A DNA stretch of 64,000 nucleotides from Drechslerella dactyloides (lineage: Eukaryota; Ascomycota; Orbiliomycetes; Orbiliales; Orbiliaceae). The stretch lies in assembly GCA_020064725.1 (NCBI GenBank), contig JAGTWJ010000006.1, forward strand, positions 1,984,001 through 2,048,000, read 5' to 3'. Below the pieces are notes generated by a model. It was given only the letters and a program-made list of their open reading frames with translations, had not been told where the DNA came from and ran no database searches. The position numbers and the translations under genes were made by a program. Positions 1 through 10,769 of the stretch are shown here, piece by piece (positions within the stretch are counted from its first letter, which is position 1; every line of letters starts with the position of its first letter).

Positions 1-123
1 ATTTGCTCCCTTTGATATTTAGCAAGCTTATACATCCTGTAACTTCAGCTTTCATTCAGTTAGACGGTGACATGGAGTAGATGAGCTGCTGATATCATAT
101 AGCTTTGCAGCACTAAAAGTTGA

Positions 124-486
124 TCATGCAGTTTCATGAAGTTTGTTCGGAGCGTGGCCTCTTCCCATAAGGCTGGTGATACCGCGATCAACTAACTGTC
201 CTAAGCTCACCGGTTCAGCATAACTCAGCATCACCAGCGTGTTTTTCTTTACTGAGATTGGCTTTCCAGTATACCCGCTGGCCGGGATCCTATCCAGCAA
301 AATTCGTATACGGGTGGAGCGATAGTTCGACATGACAAAAGGTATATATACTGCCGTAGACACATATGCGTCTTCGTATGTCTCTTGCGGGTCCCTAGAC
401 GTATTAATCATCTTCAGCTCCTTGATACGAGCGGAAAAGCCGTACGATTGGCATCCATGGATAGAAGGCGAGGTGGCACGCTGCAT
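124..486 (-). CDS. Hypothetical ORF at left edge, minus strand
   Basis: This open frame of 120 codons starts at an ATG in a fair context (AAC before the ATG) and ends at 124. I do not recognise the product. The middle and end (about residues 42-100) look protein-like, with alternating hydrophobic and basic residues and no low complexity, and no transmembrane segment is obvious. A CAG just upstream of the start, on the minus strand, could be a splice acceptor, so this might be a last exon instead of a complete gene. A plus-strand exon candidate lies immediately to the right (527-739) and a possible partner exon on the plus strand overlaps this frame, so both strands cannot be coding here. It may be a real small gene, a 3' exon, or a chance frame. 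Confidence 0.3.
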   Translation of the reverse strand: MQRATSPSIHGCQSYGFSARIKELKMINTSRDPQETYEDAYVSTAVYIPFVMSNYRSTRIRILLDRIPASGYTGKPISVKKNTLVMLSYAEPVSLGQLVDRGITSLMGRGHAPNKLHETA

Positions 487-526
487 GTTCTTAGTTTGCC
501 TGTATCATCATCGCAAGGGTTCGCAG

Positions 527-739
527 TGAGACACTTCCTAGAAGCAAATGCAGGCATTGGAGACCATCGGAATCATATGCGAGATCATTTGAACCACTTT
601 TTCAAGGCGCACGGGAATCCTCCACGCAGTATCAGCGGAAGGTATGTGGTGTTATGTGTCCAATAGATCCTATAGGATCAAACATGTGAGTGACATGTCC
701 TTTTGTCTATATTTCAGTATGTTCATGGATAAAGCATGA
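527..739 (+). CDS. Possible 3' exons of an unrecognised gene
   Basis: On the plus strand a frame following an AG at 525-526 runs to a good donor (GTATGT at 642). An intron of 76 nt ends at a TTTCAG acceptor (717), and the frame then continues for a few codons to a TGA at 737-739. The spliced peptide ends with a His/Arg-rich stretch (about 533-640) and then Ser-Met-Phe-Met-Asp-Lys-Ala. Frame is kept across the intron and both splice signals are good, which is the reason for listing it. Upstream exons are unclear; the stretch at about 425-470, ending at a GT, is one candidate, but it lies opposite the minus-strand frame 124-486. I do not recognise the family. It could be the end of a gene whose body is left of the window, or a relic. 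Confidence 0.3.
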
Positions 740-1485
740 AGCGCCATCGTAGACAATCAATAAGGACTCTTTAGCTTCAAAGCTATGCCATGATGTAAAT
801 GTGGGTAGAGGAGGTTATATGATAACATTTTGTCTTCAGAGTAGAAACCAATTCATAGGACTATTCCTATTGCTAGGAAGATTTATCATGACTTAGGTAT
901 CCATGTTTTGCGTCCTACGGATCCAAGTACCTCCGTCATTAATGCATTATATAATCTAGTTCCTGAGCTTCGTGGATTTGCAGAGTATAAAGTAATTCAG
1001 GGGAAAACAGAATCAGACGGTAGAGGCATCTGATCTGTGGCCTAGAATCGTGGCTGCGGGGATGAAGCTGAGAAGGAAGGAATGATGTGAAGGATGTGCG
1101 GGGCAGAAGGGGGAGAGGGAAGTGTGGGAACTTATATAGTCCCAGAAACTAGGGAGAAAGGAACAAAGAAGATTTGTGTACATCCCGGAAAAAGCTAGAA
1201 TGTTTTCTAGTGGAACACAATACAAAGAGCTGTAGTTCCGCTGCATAGATATCAATATACCTAGCCCGGAGGTTGCTCAGTCATAGCTTAAATGTAGCGT
1301 GATCTGCAGATGTAGCTATGTAGATGATGCTGCAATTACACTTATAGTCGTGATCGGATGCTTCAACATAGCTCTCGGGGATTATATTAAGGAGTGGTCC
1401 ATGTGGCTATGTCAATTCAAATTTATTACATACAAATCCAGCGTCCCCGAGACTATACAAATCGCTAGCTTGATCAACCAATTTA
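740..1485. other. Intergenic, no gene seen
   Basis: About 750 bases without a supported gene. Frames at 1013-1255 (minus) and 1299-1610 (plus) show no domain or splice logic, and the second overlaps the F-box gene on the other strand. Confidence 0.6.
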
Positions 1486-2304
1486 TTAGTAGTAGTACCG
1501 GAGGGTATCCTCAGGATCCACGCCTAAGAAAAAACCAACGCTCTCACTATCTGCCCACCCCTTCTTGTCGGCAACCGTATAGACATAATTACTATACAGC
1601 TCCGCTTTGATATCGATCCGGCTATCGGGATACGACGAATATCGGACGTCAATATTATACCAGTTCCTTGAAATGATCGTTGGGCGCAGTTCTTTTGTCG
1701 ATTCTTTGATTCTCTCCTCCGTAACCTTGGCGGCGCGTTCTACGAGCTTCCTTATTGTCATCCCCGATTCGCCAATCCATTTGGCGTCGTCTGAGTAGTC
1801 AACAGTACGAGGATGATAAGCACCTTGACAGCACAGCATATAAGACATGAACGTAGGGACGCCTGCCCATTTTCCATCGTTGCCAGTAGCCTTTTCGTCC
1901 GCTGCCGATCCGTTAGGCTCCGAGACCCCGTCGTCAGATTTCTTTTCGCTGCGCTGATAGATATATATGGGTTCGTCTAGTATTGCTGAATCTGTGATAT
2001 CGATCTCGAGATGCTGGCTACGAGTCATGCGATAGAATCCGTCTGTTGGATCATATTTGAGGAGAAATTTCTTGACGCGTCCCCGTCTGACCTTGCACAC
2101 TAGTACACTTCGTTCATCAACCAGCAATCGATGAACCTTCAGTGAGTCTGACACCCTGGATGGCGCATATAAGATTCGTCGGTCGCTTGCAATTAGGGCC
2201 TGCCACCGTTTTGAGGCCTGGCTGGCGAACACCTGGGATTGAAACGGGAGATAAGATAGAATATGAGACTGTAGCTCGACAGGAAGTGAATTGATAGTAG
2301 CCAT
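1486..2304 (-). CDS. F-box domain protein
   Basis: This is a single-exon frame of 272 residues. The first 45 residues form a typical fungal F-box: Ile-Asn-Ser-Leu-Pro-Val-Glu-Leu at residues 4-10, then a helix ending in a conserved Ser-Lys-Arg-Trp at about 31-34. F-box proteins bind Skp1 and act as substrate adaptors of SCF ubiquitin ligases. The rest of the protein has no repeats I can name; residues of about 115-140 form a polar, low-complexity linker (Lys-Ser-Asp-Asp-Gly and Gly/Asp-rich) and the end is rich in Tyr. The start is supported because the ATG immediately precedes the F-box. No intron is needed. Many such F-box genes in filamentous fungi are lineage-specific members of expanded families, and the substrate cannot be guessed. 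The assignment as F-box is firm; the function beyond that is unknown. Confidence 0.85.
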   Translation of the reverse strand: MATINSLPVELQSHILSYLPFQSQVFASQASKRWQALIASDRRILYAPSRVSDSLKVHRLLVDERSVLVCKVRRGRVKKFLLKYDPTDGFYRMTRSQHLEIDITDSAILDEPIYIYQRSEKKSDDGVSEPNGSAADEKATGNDGKWAGVPTFMSYMLCCQGAYHPRTVDYSDDAKWIGESGMTIRKLVERAAKVTEERIKESTKELRPTIISRNWYNIDVRYSSYPDSRIDIKAELYSNYVYTVADKKGWADSESVGFFLGVDPEDTLRYYY

Positions 2305-3483
2305 GAGTGATGATTGGAATATGGAGATTTTGTATATTGACAGCTGTAGTTCAAAGTAGTGCTAGGACTCATGCAACTAGTAGATGGCATGCAGGGTCCA
2401 TGTCAAACGAAGCTGGTCTTTTATATTTGAACTGCTATCGTGTGTGCAACTTGCGCGATTACAATCGAGTAAGCTACGTAATGCGATGACTTGCCCCGTA
2501 TTATGCCTCGGCACGCCTTGGGAGTCATCAGTCCGAGCCGCATCGGAAAATATGATACCGTATACTTAGCTAGGCAATAGCGGGCGTGGACATGCGTGTG
2601 AATGCGGCGTGCACGCGTGCGTCGAGCGCGAGCACTTTATCCATGGGCGCGGGCGCCAAGTTGTCATAGTGTCATGCTGGGGCTTAGCTCTACAGCCATC
2701 GTCTCAAGCGAGGATATAACTAGCGCTCGCCGGAGCAGTAGCCTTTTTTGTTCCTCAAAGGAACTTTTGTCATTTAACGTGATCGACTCGCTCTCAAAAC
2801 GACATCCCGTCTTTCGCAATTTCGATCAAGGACGCAAAGTGCAGACTTATGCAAGGCAATTCTGCTGGTCCAGTCACCTTGCATATTGCCAAAAAAGGCG
2901 GTGACACAAGAACGACAGGGTTTAGCAACGCAGGCCGAAGGAAACGAATCCATCCAATAGAAAGGCGGCGACCAGTGTCCCTCCCAATACAATGGGATCG
3001 ATACGTGTCAAGCTATTCAGAAACGGTGTAGGGTTAAGACTCACCAGCACATTGTCTTCATAGCCACCATCTCTGATGCGCCGCGTAAGTACTATTAGGA
3101 CATATACTCTAGTCGACTCGGGTGTCAGTGGCTGAAGTAGAACGCGACATCCAATGTGATTGGATCGATACGAAGTCCTTCCCGCAAGAGCATACATCCT
3201 CTCAAGCCGCCAGATGCATTGAGATCCGACCAGTCGTCCCGTCGCGGCTGAGAGGCTGGCATGAATTCGGCATTGCATCGTCGCGCGGTCGCGACGTGGT
3301 GTTTGATATCACGTGATATGCCACCTAGGCATGCGGCTCGGATTTCAAAGCAAGCCTGTCGCCAAAAGTTTTCGACACTTCGACTTCCCGCCACCTTCCA
3401 ATCCACGCTCTCACCAAGCAATCGGCGCATCGACATCCAGTCGCCTTCGGGCCTCTACCAGCCCTGCCTACTAGCCACCAGCA
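2305..3483. other. Intergenic region between F-box gene and MIA40
   Basis: This divergent promoter region of 1.2 kb serves the F-box gene (left) and MIA40 (right). The only motif I can support is the CACGTG palindrome at 3306-3319. Short frames on both strands overlap each other and show no features of genes. Confidence 0.6.
3306..3319. promoter_or_regulatory. 14-bp palindrome with E-box core (atatcacgtgatat)
   Basis: A perfect 14-bp palindrome centred on CACGTG lies about 165 bp upstream of the MIA40 start. CACGTG is the known core for bHLH factors (Cbf1, Pho4, SREBP-like types) in fungi. The position fits a promoter element of MIA40, but which factor binds is unknown. Confidence 0.45.
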
Positions 3484-4756
3484 ATGATTCGTCCGACCTT
3501 CTCACGTTCGTCACAGCCGTCCCGGCTGCTACTGCGGTCCGCGACGTCATCGCTTAGGCCCGCGGTCCTCCCGCCAAGGCCGTGTCTGCACGCACAGCGG
3601 TCGCTATTCACATCCACCCGTCCGTCGGCCGGCAGTCGGTTCCGCGGCTTCATCGGACGGTTCGGGCTGGCGGTAGCGGTTGTGTACTGGTATAATACCA
3701 CGACGTTATTCGCCGAGGAACCCGCAGGTAACACTTCCATCCTCTGTGTCAGGTGTCTGAGCTGGAGGCTATGCTAACTTCTTCGGCGAGTCATAGAGAA
3801 GCAGCCGTTCATTTCCCGCGCGCCGCCCGTCGAGCCGATACCCGAAGAGCGCTTCGCTACAATCGATGAGGTTCTGGCGGAGAAGAAGGCAAAGGCGGCA
3901 ACGGGAAATCAAGACCAGGATGCCTTAAATGAAAGCAAGGCTGTCGCAGTAGAGACATTACGAGAAGCGAGAAGCCCGGAGAGTCTAGAGGAGGAAGCAG
4001 GTCAACAAGGGGCTTTCAATGAGGAGACTGGTGAGATCAATTGGGATTGTCCTTGTTTGGGAGGAATGGCACACGGACCTTGGTATGTTGCATCTCATGA
4101 TTGAAGTGATCGTAGGGTTCTAAGAAGAGGCTCTGATGAAATATTTGGGAATAGTGGGGAAGAATTTAGAGAGGCTTTTAGCTGCTTTGTATTCTCAAAG
4201 GAAGAGCCGAAAGGCGTCGACTGTATTGAGAAGTTCAAGGGTATGCAAACTTGCTTCCAGAAGGTAACATCTCCCAACATCTGAGCGCCGTAACTGACAG
4301 GGCTGTACTAACACGAGCAACATGCAGTTCCCTGAAATATACGGTGAACCACCTTCGGACGATGAGGAGGAAGAAGAAATCGACAGAAAGCTCGCGGAAC
4401 TGGACGCCGAAAACTCATCACCAGAACACTTATCCGCATCCGCTGTCGCTAAACCATCCTCTCCCGCTAGTCCGTCCTCATCACTGCCGCATGCCCCGCC
4501 ACAAGACAGAGGCACAGATGAATATACCCATCCGGCACCAGCGGACAATGCCGACCCCAAGGCAGGAACCCTAGGTCACCCAGGCCCTGGGGAGAAGGGC
4601 ATCGGCGGAGGCAGCCACGAGGGGCCTGTTGATACCGATGCAAACACGACCGGTATCATCAGGCCCGCGCCTAGTAGCAGCGGGCTCGAGGGCATCGCCG
4701 GCCATGGGGCCCCTGGTGTCAAGGGTGTCGACGGCCCGGGCGGGCCAGTGGTCTGA
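3484..4756 (+). CDS. mia40: Mia40, mitochondrial intermembrane-space import oxidoreductase
   Basis: Four exons: 3484-3727, 3797-4082, 4155-4263 and 4328-4756, giving 355 residues. The introns are 69, 72 and 64 nt; the third has a clear TACTAAC branch site. The N-terminus is Arg/Ser-rich like a mitochondrial presequence and is followed by one hydrophobic anchor (about residues 55-75). After an acidic linker comes the catalytic part: Cys-Pro-Cys at 166-168, then a twin CX9C motif with Cys 177/187 and 200/210. These spacings match the fungal Mia40 family, which oxidises and traps small cysteine proteins in the intermembrane space together with Erv1. Cys 177 is split by intron 2 and is restored exactly by splicing, which confirms that boundary. 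Residues after about 222 are acidic, and the last 60 are rich in Gly and Pro. Length suits a membrane-anchored fungal Mia40. Confidence 0.95.
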
Positions 4757-7700
4757 GGCTCTAGCTAATTAGCTCAGGAACCCCAATCTCGTCTCATTAA
4801 TCCAACGCTGGCCGCAATGTTGTCGACATACCCCTACATCGGCTAGCGGTGGGGCCCTCATCATGTGTGATAGATGAGCTGGCTGAATCCGAGATGCCAG
4901 AGCCAGTCGAAAGGTTTGACGGCACTTGTTTTGAGGACATTCACTATGATCGGCATATCTCGCACGGCTCTGGGGACTCACAGCATTGGCTCGGATGCTT
5001 GAATGTCTCTCGCTAACGCTCCTCTCCACGCTGTACGTTATGTTATCACGGGATCCTTTGTATATATTGAGGAAAGACAAAAGTCTTGTAAATGTACAGT
5101 GAGATAATGATGTTGTTATATTTAGAAGTTTCGTTACCTGACAGCTGGGATCACCGCGTCAAAAATGTTCGGTAATCAACAATATATGATGTGACCCGAA
5201 ATTAAGTGATAGCGTGGCTGTAATTTGCAAGGCCGAGGGAAACCAGTCGTTGGACATGCGGTTCCGACGGCTGCGCGAGAGGGGTGGCACACCCAGCTAC
5301 ACATGCACGCGTGACGCCTTACCTTGCACATTGCAATTAGACATTAGGACATATGTTCTAAACTCGTGTAACGTGCGGAGCCAACAGGCAGCGAGAAAGT
5401 CGCGGCATGAACGCGACCGTGATACAGGCCTCATTGAACTGTATTCTCCAACATTGTGGAGTAGACATTAATATTGCAACTACACCCGAGACCACCCAGT
5501 CTGTGTTCCTCTAACTTTGAAGGCGAGTTGCTCGGCCGGTATACGTTACCTGCATCTGTGAAACCAATATCATGTTGGATCCGGATACCCGGAAATTACA
5601 ATGGATGTGGAGGGTTACTTCCACGAGGCCACAGTCAATGCGCCTCTAAAATGGTTTATTCGCTGTAGTTCGTTCCGACGATAAATTGTCCCGTTGCACA
5701 TACACGACCCGAGACATGTAATATCTTAAATTTCTAGTTGGACGTATACCACGTTTCCGGCTTGGAAGGATCGCTGTTTGCGGTGTCAAGACCCCAATAT
5801 TGATCGACATGGGACCTAAGCACAACAAAGTAAAACTCAAGCACAATATAATTCGTTCGCAAGGCCGTCGATGTTTCAAGGTCTCCGTAGGCATCTAGAG
5901 TATATTACTTCGCCGTGCATACATGTAACATAATCTCGGGGAATATATGTAACATAGCTTTCATTCGTACTATTCTTGACAAGATCCTGTCCGTGAACTG
6001 CATTATGTTAGCTGCCCCGGATGCGTAGGCCCTTGATATTGTCTAGCTGGTTACTGAGTATTGTAAATACTCACCAATGTGGCATCTTTAAGCTTGAATA
6101 ATGGAAAAGGACGTGGGGGCTGCGTATTATATATGCATCACGGAACTACATCGAATCCATGATGTTCGAGAGCATCCGCAACCGATTTTTAATTATAAGA
6201 TCAATGTCATTGTTTCGGGATCCATGGGCATAAGTATGCTCCATTTTGACTGCGGCTATGAGGCATTGGTGTCTGTGCTGCCGCTTCTCCTCTGCTCGAC
6301 TGACAGCATTGCTAATAGGTTCATATCGATCCCTTTCCTTAGGCTGTTAAATGATTTCAACCTTCGACTCTCCAGCGAGTCAACGATATATATGCCGTAA
6401 TAGTTTGCGACCCTGGCGAATAATACGGTATAAAATATATGAAAGGTGGCGCAAGTCCCTTGCCCTGGCCACTCGATCGGTCGCTTAGCGTCGGCGTGAT
6501 ACAATAGCACAAATACGGTTATTGCATCCGCTACTTTAATACCGCTGGCTGCTTCGAATTCACGAACGATCTGATGGTGTCGATGGGGTATTTGAGGCTG
6601 CATCTATTGTAAACGGTGCCTCTACCGAGACGGAACTATTTCCCCATGGCAAATCAATTGAATGCATCGATGTTGCTAGTTGACACTTACAATAATGCTT
6701 TCCTCCCTTTTGTGCCCTTATCGACCCGTTGTACATTGTACATCGTGTTATGGCTTTTATTGCTCCTCTTTGTTGAATTATAGGGATCGTGCGGTAAAGT
6801 TTCGATAGTGGGTTCGTAATGTGAGATATTCGGGCAGCGCGAACGAAAACTACCCTATTCGGCCGGTCAGATTACTGATACATGGCTATATCTCGTATTG
6901 TTTAATTTCGGGGCGTCCATATTTGTCTCGACCTTGCAATTAGTACGCTGTCCAACGAGTTATATTACCCCATCAGGTGAGGGCTGTCATAATGTAGAAT
7001 TGTATACGTAACAAGCCAAAGCAAAAAGGTAACAAAGAGCCGGTGTCATGGCCCAGCAATAAGTAGTGTAATAATCGCTAACCCCGAACCGGATTTGAGA
7101 ACTCCAACGTATAGTAGCTGGGTCCTCTCAAGTTCATCCTTGAGATCTCTAAGGTCGTCCTCGCGCGTTGTTGTTGTGTGATTGATAGATCTGGTCGGCT
7201 CCCAGTCTCGTGAGCCGACTAAGGTGCTGGGCTGCGCAAACGGAGGCCGGTTCCATTACGACGATGATGGTCTGCGGATTAAATTACATTTGCAAACTGC
7301 GAACTCCGCGCTGTCAGCAACGCCCCATTAGCACTAGATCCGAAGAGTGCCGACTGTGGTAGAGATTCCCTAATCAAAAGGAGCACAAGGCCAGAGATCA
7401 ACGGCACTGCCGCGTGCACGATCTGCCAAACCTGCAAACGCCGAGCTGTGGGGCATGCTGGATGCGCAGATGTAATGTAACCACCGGCCAATACATCGTC
7501 CAAAGAGCACAAAACACACAGTTCACGATCAAAGTGGCATTCCGAATCCGGAATCGCCAAGGGTGGCAGTAGAAACGGGCAAAGTTTCGAAAATCACCAT
7601 GTTCCAGGACTTCCCTGCCGCGACAGTTCGGTTCCAATCAAGGCTTGCCGACGGTATCGATACCGAAGCTGGGCTGCGCACAGTGTCGCATTTGCCCACG

Positions 7701-9423
7701 TCCGCACCGTTGTGCTCCACAATCTCGATTACTAAAAAAAGCGAATCTTCCACGTATTTGTATTTATTTCTGGGAAACGAACCTCAAGTGCAACTATGTA
7801 GACGGCTTGCAACCAACCTAACCAGGTGTCCCTCGAGTCTTTTGGCAAGCCCATTAGGAAATTTTTATTAAGGTCGAAATCCGAGTTCCGGTCGCACACC
7901 CAACAGAATCCCAGCAGAAGTGTGGGTGGCTGACGACGATATATTAAGCCAAGCTTAGTTCCTCTTCCAAATACCGTCCCATTCGACAAGCTTAAGCGTC
8001 TGGCTGCAGCTGCAGTGCAGCGATCGATACGATCTCAGGAACGGAACCCGGCAAGCCACCAACCGCGGCTTGCCAACAGTTGCGAGGTTTATCCGTGCCA
8101 CTCTTCTCAAACCGGGATGGTACTTGATTTGGGTGAAATATATTATTACGATACTAGCGATGCTTGTCTGAAGGTTCTGCCGACCGCTTGCCAGCTTTCC
8201 CGAACGTGATCCATCGATACGAAGCATCCACCACGCTCTTGACTATTCTGGCAATACGGCCCGTACTTCAAGACTTATTTCATTTGATCTCGATGGTTAA
8301 CCGCCTCTCCAATAAATTATCGAGACACCCTGACAGACCGACCTGCCATTTGAGGTGTAGCTACCAGCAAGCCTAGCTCCCGAGACTACGCCCAGCTTAA
8401 AGCTTTCCAGCATCGATACGGACTGGTGATCTACCTCCCCTTATCGACAGCGTCCGTAAGCTGAAGCCGAGCAGCACGCCCCGGTTCCGTGGTACGTTAC
8501 ACTATCCCATCTGATATGGAGAAACCGGAGCCAAGGATAGATACAAACACATTCTATAATTATCACCAGGGCGAAAAAGCGCAGCTCGTCCCTGCTGACG
8601 CTAGCGTGTTCCTCACGAGCCCGTAACCTTGGACAGCGGCGCTGAGTCCGCTCGAGTTATCGAAAAGCAGATGCCTAACTTTAGTTTCGCAAAACGTGCA
8701 TGCGGCTGATAACGTAACCTAACTAACGGTATAACGTTATAGAAACATAGCCAGCCCGCCGCGGATGCCCTTTGCCCTTACATTCGCTCCCTTCGCCTAC
8801 TCTCCCCCCTTTAAAACCCTGCAGAGTCACGACACAAAATTCGACACACAAACTTCAAACACGATACCCGTATACCCTTCTGGAAAGAGTAGGACGATAA
8901 CGGAGGACGATAACAGAGCCTTACGACAGTACTCTCGCAGCTTTCGACTTCGGTATACTTCGTCTTATATAGAGGATTCGTCCGTAGAGCCAAAGCCAAG
9001 AGACGGTCGCCGCAGTCGGTTCTTGGACTCTCGCCTCCGCAAGCCTCTTTCATCATCCTTTGCCAGGACCCGCTCGTTAACGACGCAGCTCAGCCGTCCG
9101 TTCTTTCTGTTTATCCGGTTGCATACTATCGATCTCCGTCTTCTTGGCCAACAGCGACCGATTCAGGTTAACACATTTGACAACCGGGGTATCATCGAGT
9201 TGAAGCTACTCGAACAGAATTCGGTACGGTGGAGGGTGAGACGAAAGTTGAAGCCGGTCGGACTCGAGCTCGAACAACACGATTCTTTAGAAAACTGCTA
9301 GTTTGACGCGTCATAGATCCGTCAGCCGCAACTGTTGGATTCCGCGATAAGCCGCCGCGCTGCGGAGGACGCCGAAACACTTGAGGGGACAAGTTATAAA
9401 ATAAATATATCAAATCGATCACG
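4757..9423. other. Gene-poor stretch upstream of the membrane protein gene
   Basis: 4.7 kb without a gene I can support. The first part is the MIA40 3' flank. Between 7.6 and 8.5 kb the octamer ATCGATAC recurs (7656-7663, 8023-8030, 8213-8220, 8412-8419). A plus-strand frame at 8765-9301 (178 codons, Arg/Ser-rich) most likely lies in the promoter or 5' leader of the gene at 9424. Some minus-strand frames at 7279-7989 have short hydrophobic stretches but no consistent start, splice pattern or domain. Confidence 0.5.
7652..7665. repeat. 14-bp perfect palindrome cggtatcgataccg
   Basis: A perfect palindrome containing ATCGAT. The half ATCGATAC recurs at 8023, 8213 and 8412, the last three about 190-200 bp apart. 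The function is unknown. Confidence 0.5.
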
Positions 9424-10769
9424 ATGGCTGGCGTACCGGTCCCGATCACTGCTGCGCCAACGTACCAGCCCCCGTACGGCGGTCGCATACCCTTTGGCGA
9501 CGGACTGGAAAAACGACAACAGTTAACATTTGGCACTTGCGGGTTGGAATGCGCGACGGATTACTTCTGTCAGGGATACAGATCGAGTTATGGATTTTGC
9601 TGCCCATCGTAAGGACTACCATCTCAGCATATTCTCTTGAAGCGTCAGGCTCCATACGGTGCTTTTGACTACAGCTGTATCTGATACATGCACACGCATA
9701 AACCTCTTTTATATACTCGCTCTCATTGGGTTAAATTCAATGATATATCATATCGATATATCAATATGAATCACCACGGATGCGATATTGTCGATTTAAG
9801 AACGAACGGAGCTAACCACTGCTATGTATAAAATTACAGGTCGGTATTGACCCGGACGGAGTTCAACTACTGCGGTCCAGCTACATCGTGTGTCAACTAC
9901 GGCGTCAGCAGCGTCACCGACTTCTTCTACGACAGCTCACGATCAATACAATACTGGTACGTTTATAATACCCCACCGCATCCTTCATTCATACATGCGT
10001 ATAGACCACCTCACGAACAGCATTCAACTGATCTTATTTATCCTCATTTAGCGGCCAAAACAGACCAAATTGCGCAACATTCATCTTCACGAACGACGAC
10101 TTTACGCAAGTCTTCTGCGCAGCCGGAACTACGTCCGGCCTGCGGATTTTCGACACCACTTCCACACCTGGCCAATCCGCCACTTTTCTCCCCGGGCCTG
10201 GCAGCTCCGCCACAGCACAGACGGACTCCGGATCGTCGCCTAGGCCAACTGCCACCGTCGTATCACGAACCACATCCGGCGGCCCCTCCTCCACAGGCGG
10301 GCCCGCTGGGACATCGAGTGCAGCGACGACATCCGCAGCAGCAGCCAGCAATGGCCTAGGCACCGGTGCGGTAGCAGGAATAGCAGTCGGCGCTGCCCTC
10401 GGCGGGATAGGGCTAGCCGTTGCAGCATTCTTCTTTTGGCGGCGGTCGAGCAAGAAGACAAGAGGCGGGAGCAGCGGGGGACATGGCCAGTTCGCGCCAC
10501 AGCCGCCGGTAGCAGAACAGTACGGACATTATCAACATCAGCAGCCGTATGCACCGGTATCTCAAGGCCATGGAGCCGAACTTAGCGGAGACAGCGATTT
10601 CTACAAGCCGGTGAGCGCGCATGGCGGGCAGAGGCCTCCCGTGTTCGAACTGGGCGGCACCGGTGGAGGCGGAGGGCAATTTGCGCCCCCGTATCAAGAG
10701 AATGCGTCAGCGTATCAGGAGAATTCGATACCGTGGAACGGGCAGCGGCGGCAGGAGCTTCAGGGATAG
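9424..10769 (+). CDS. Single-pass membrane protein with Cys-rich and Ser/Thr-rich ectodomain
   Basis: Three exons, 9424-9608, 9840-9956 and 10052-10769, give 339 residues; frame is kept at both introns (231 and 95 nt, with GCTAAC and CAACTGAT branch-like sites). A Lys-Arg at 30-31 followed by Gln-Gln looks like a Kex2 processing site. A Cys-rich part follows (about 38-125, eight or more Cys), then a Ser/Thr/Gly/Pro-rich stalk (about 126-200), one transmembrane helix (about 206-230, Gly/Ala-rich then Phe-Phe-Phe-Trp-Arg-Arg) and a cytosolic tail rich in Gly, Gln, Tyr and Pro. This layout is that of fungal wall-sensor-like or mucin-like surface proteins (WSC/Mid2 type in general plan), but no WSC domain is present. 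No signal peptide precedes the Kex2 site from this ATG, so an upstream exon or another start may be missing. The role is inferred from architecture only. Confidence 0.7.

Noticed and set aside
7279..7989. Minus-strand frames with hydrophobic stretches as a decayed membrane-protein gene
   Set aside because: Hydrophobic segments are in different frames, starts are non-ATG and I could not build a consistent exon chain or recognise a family.
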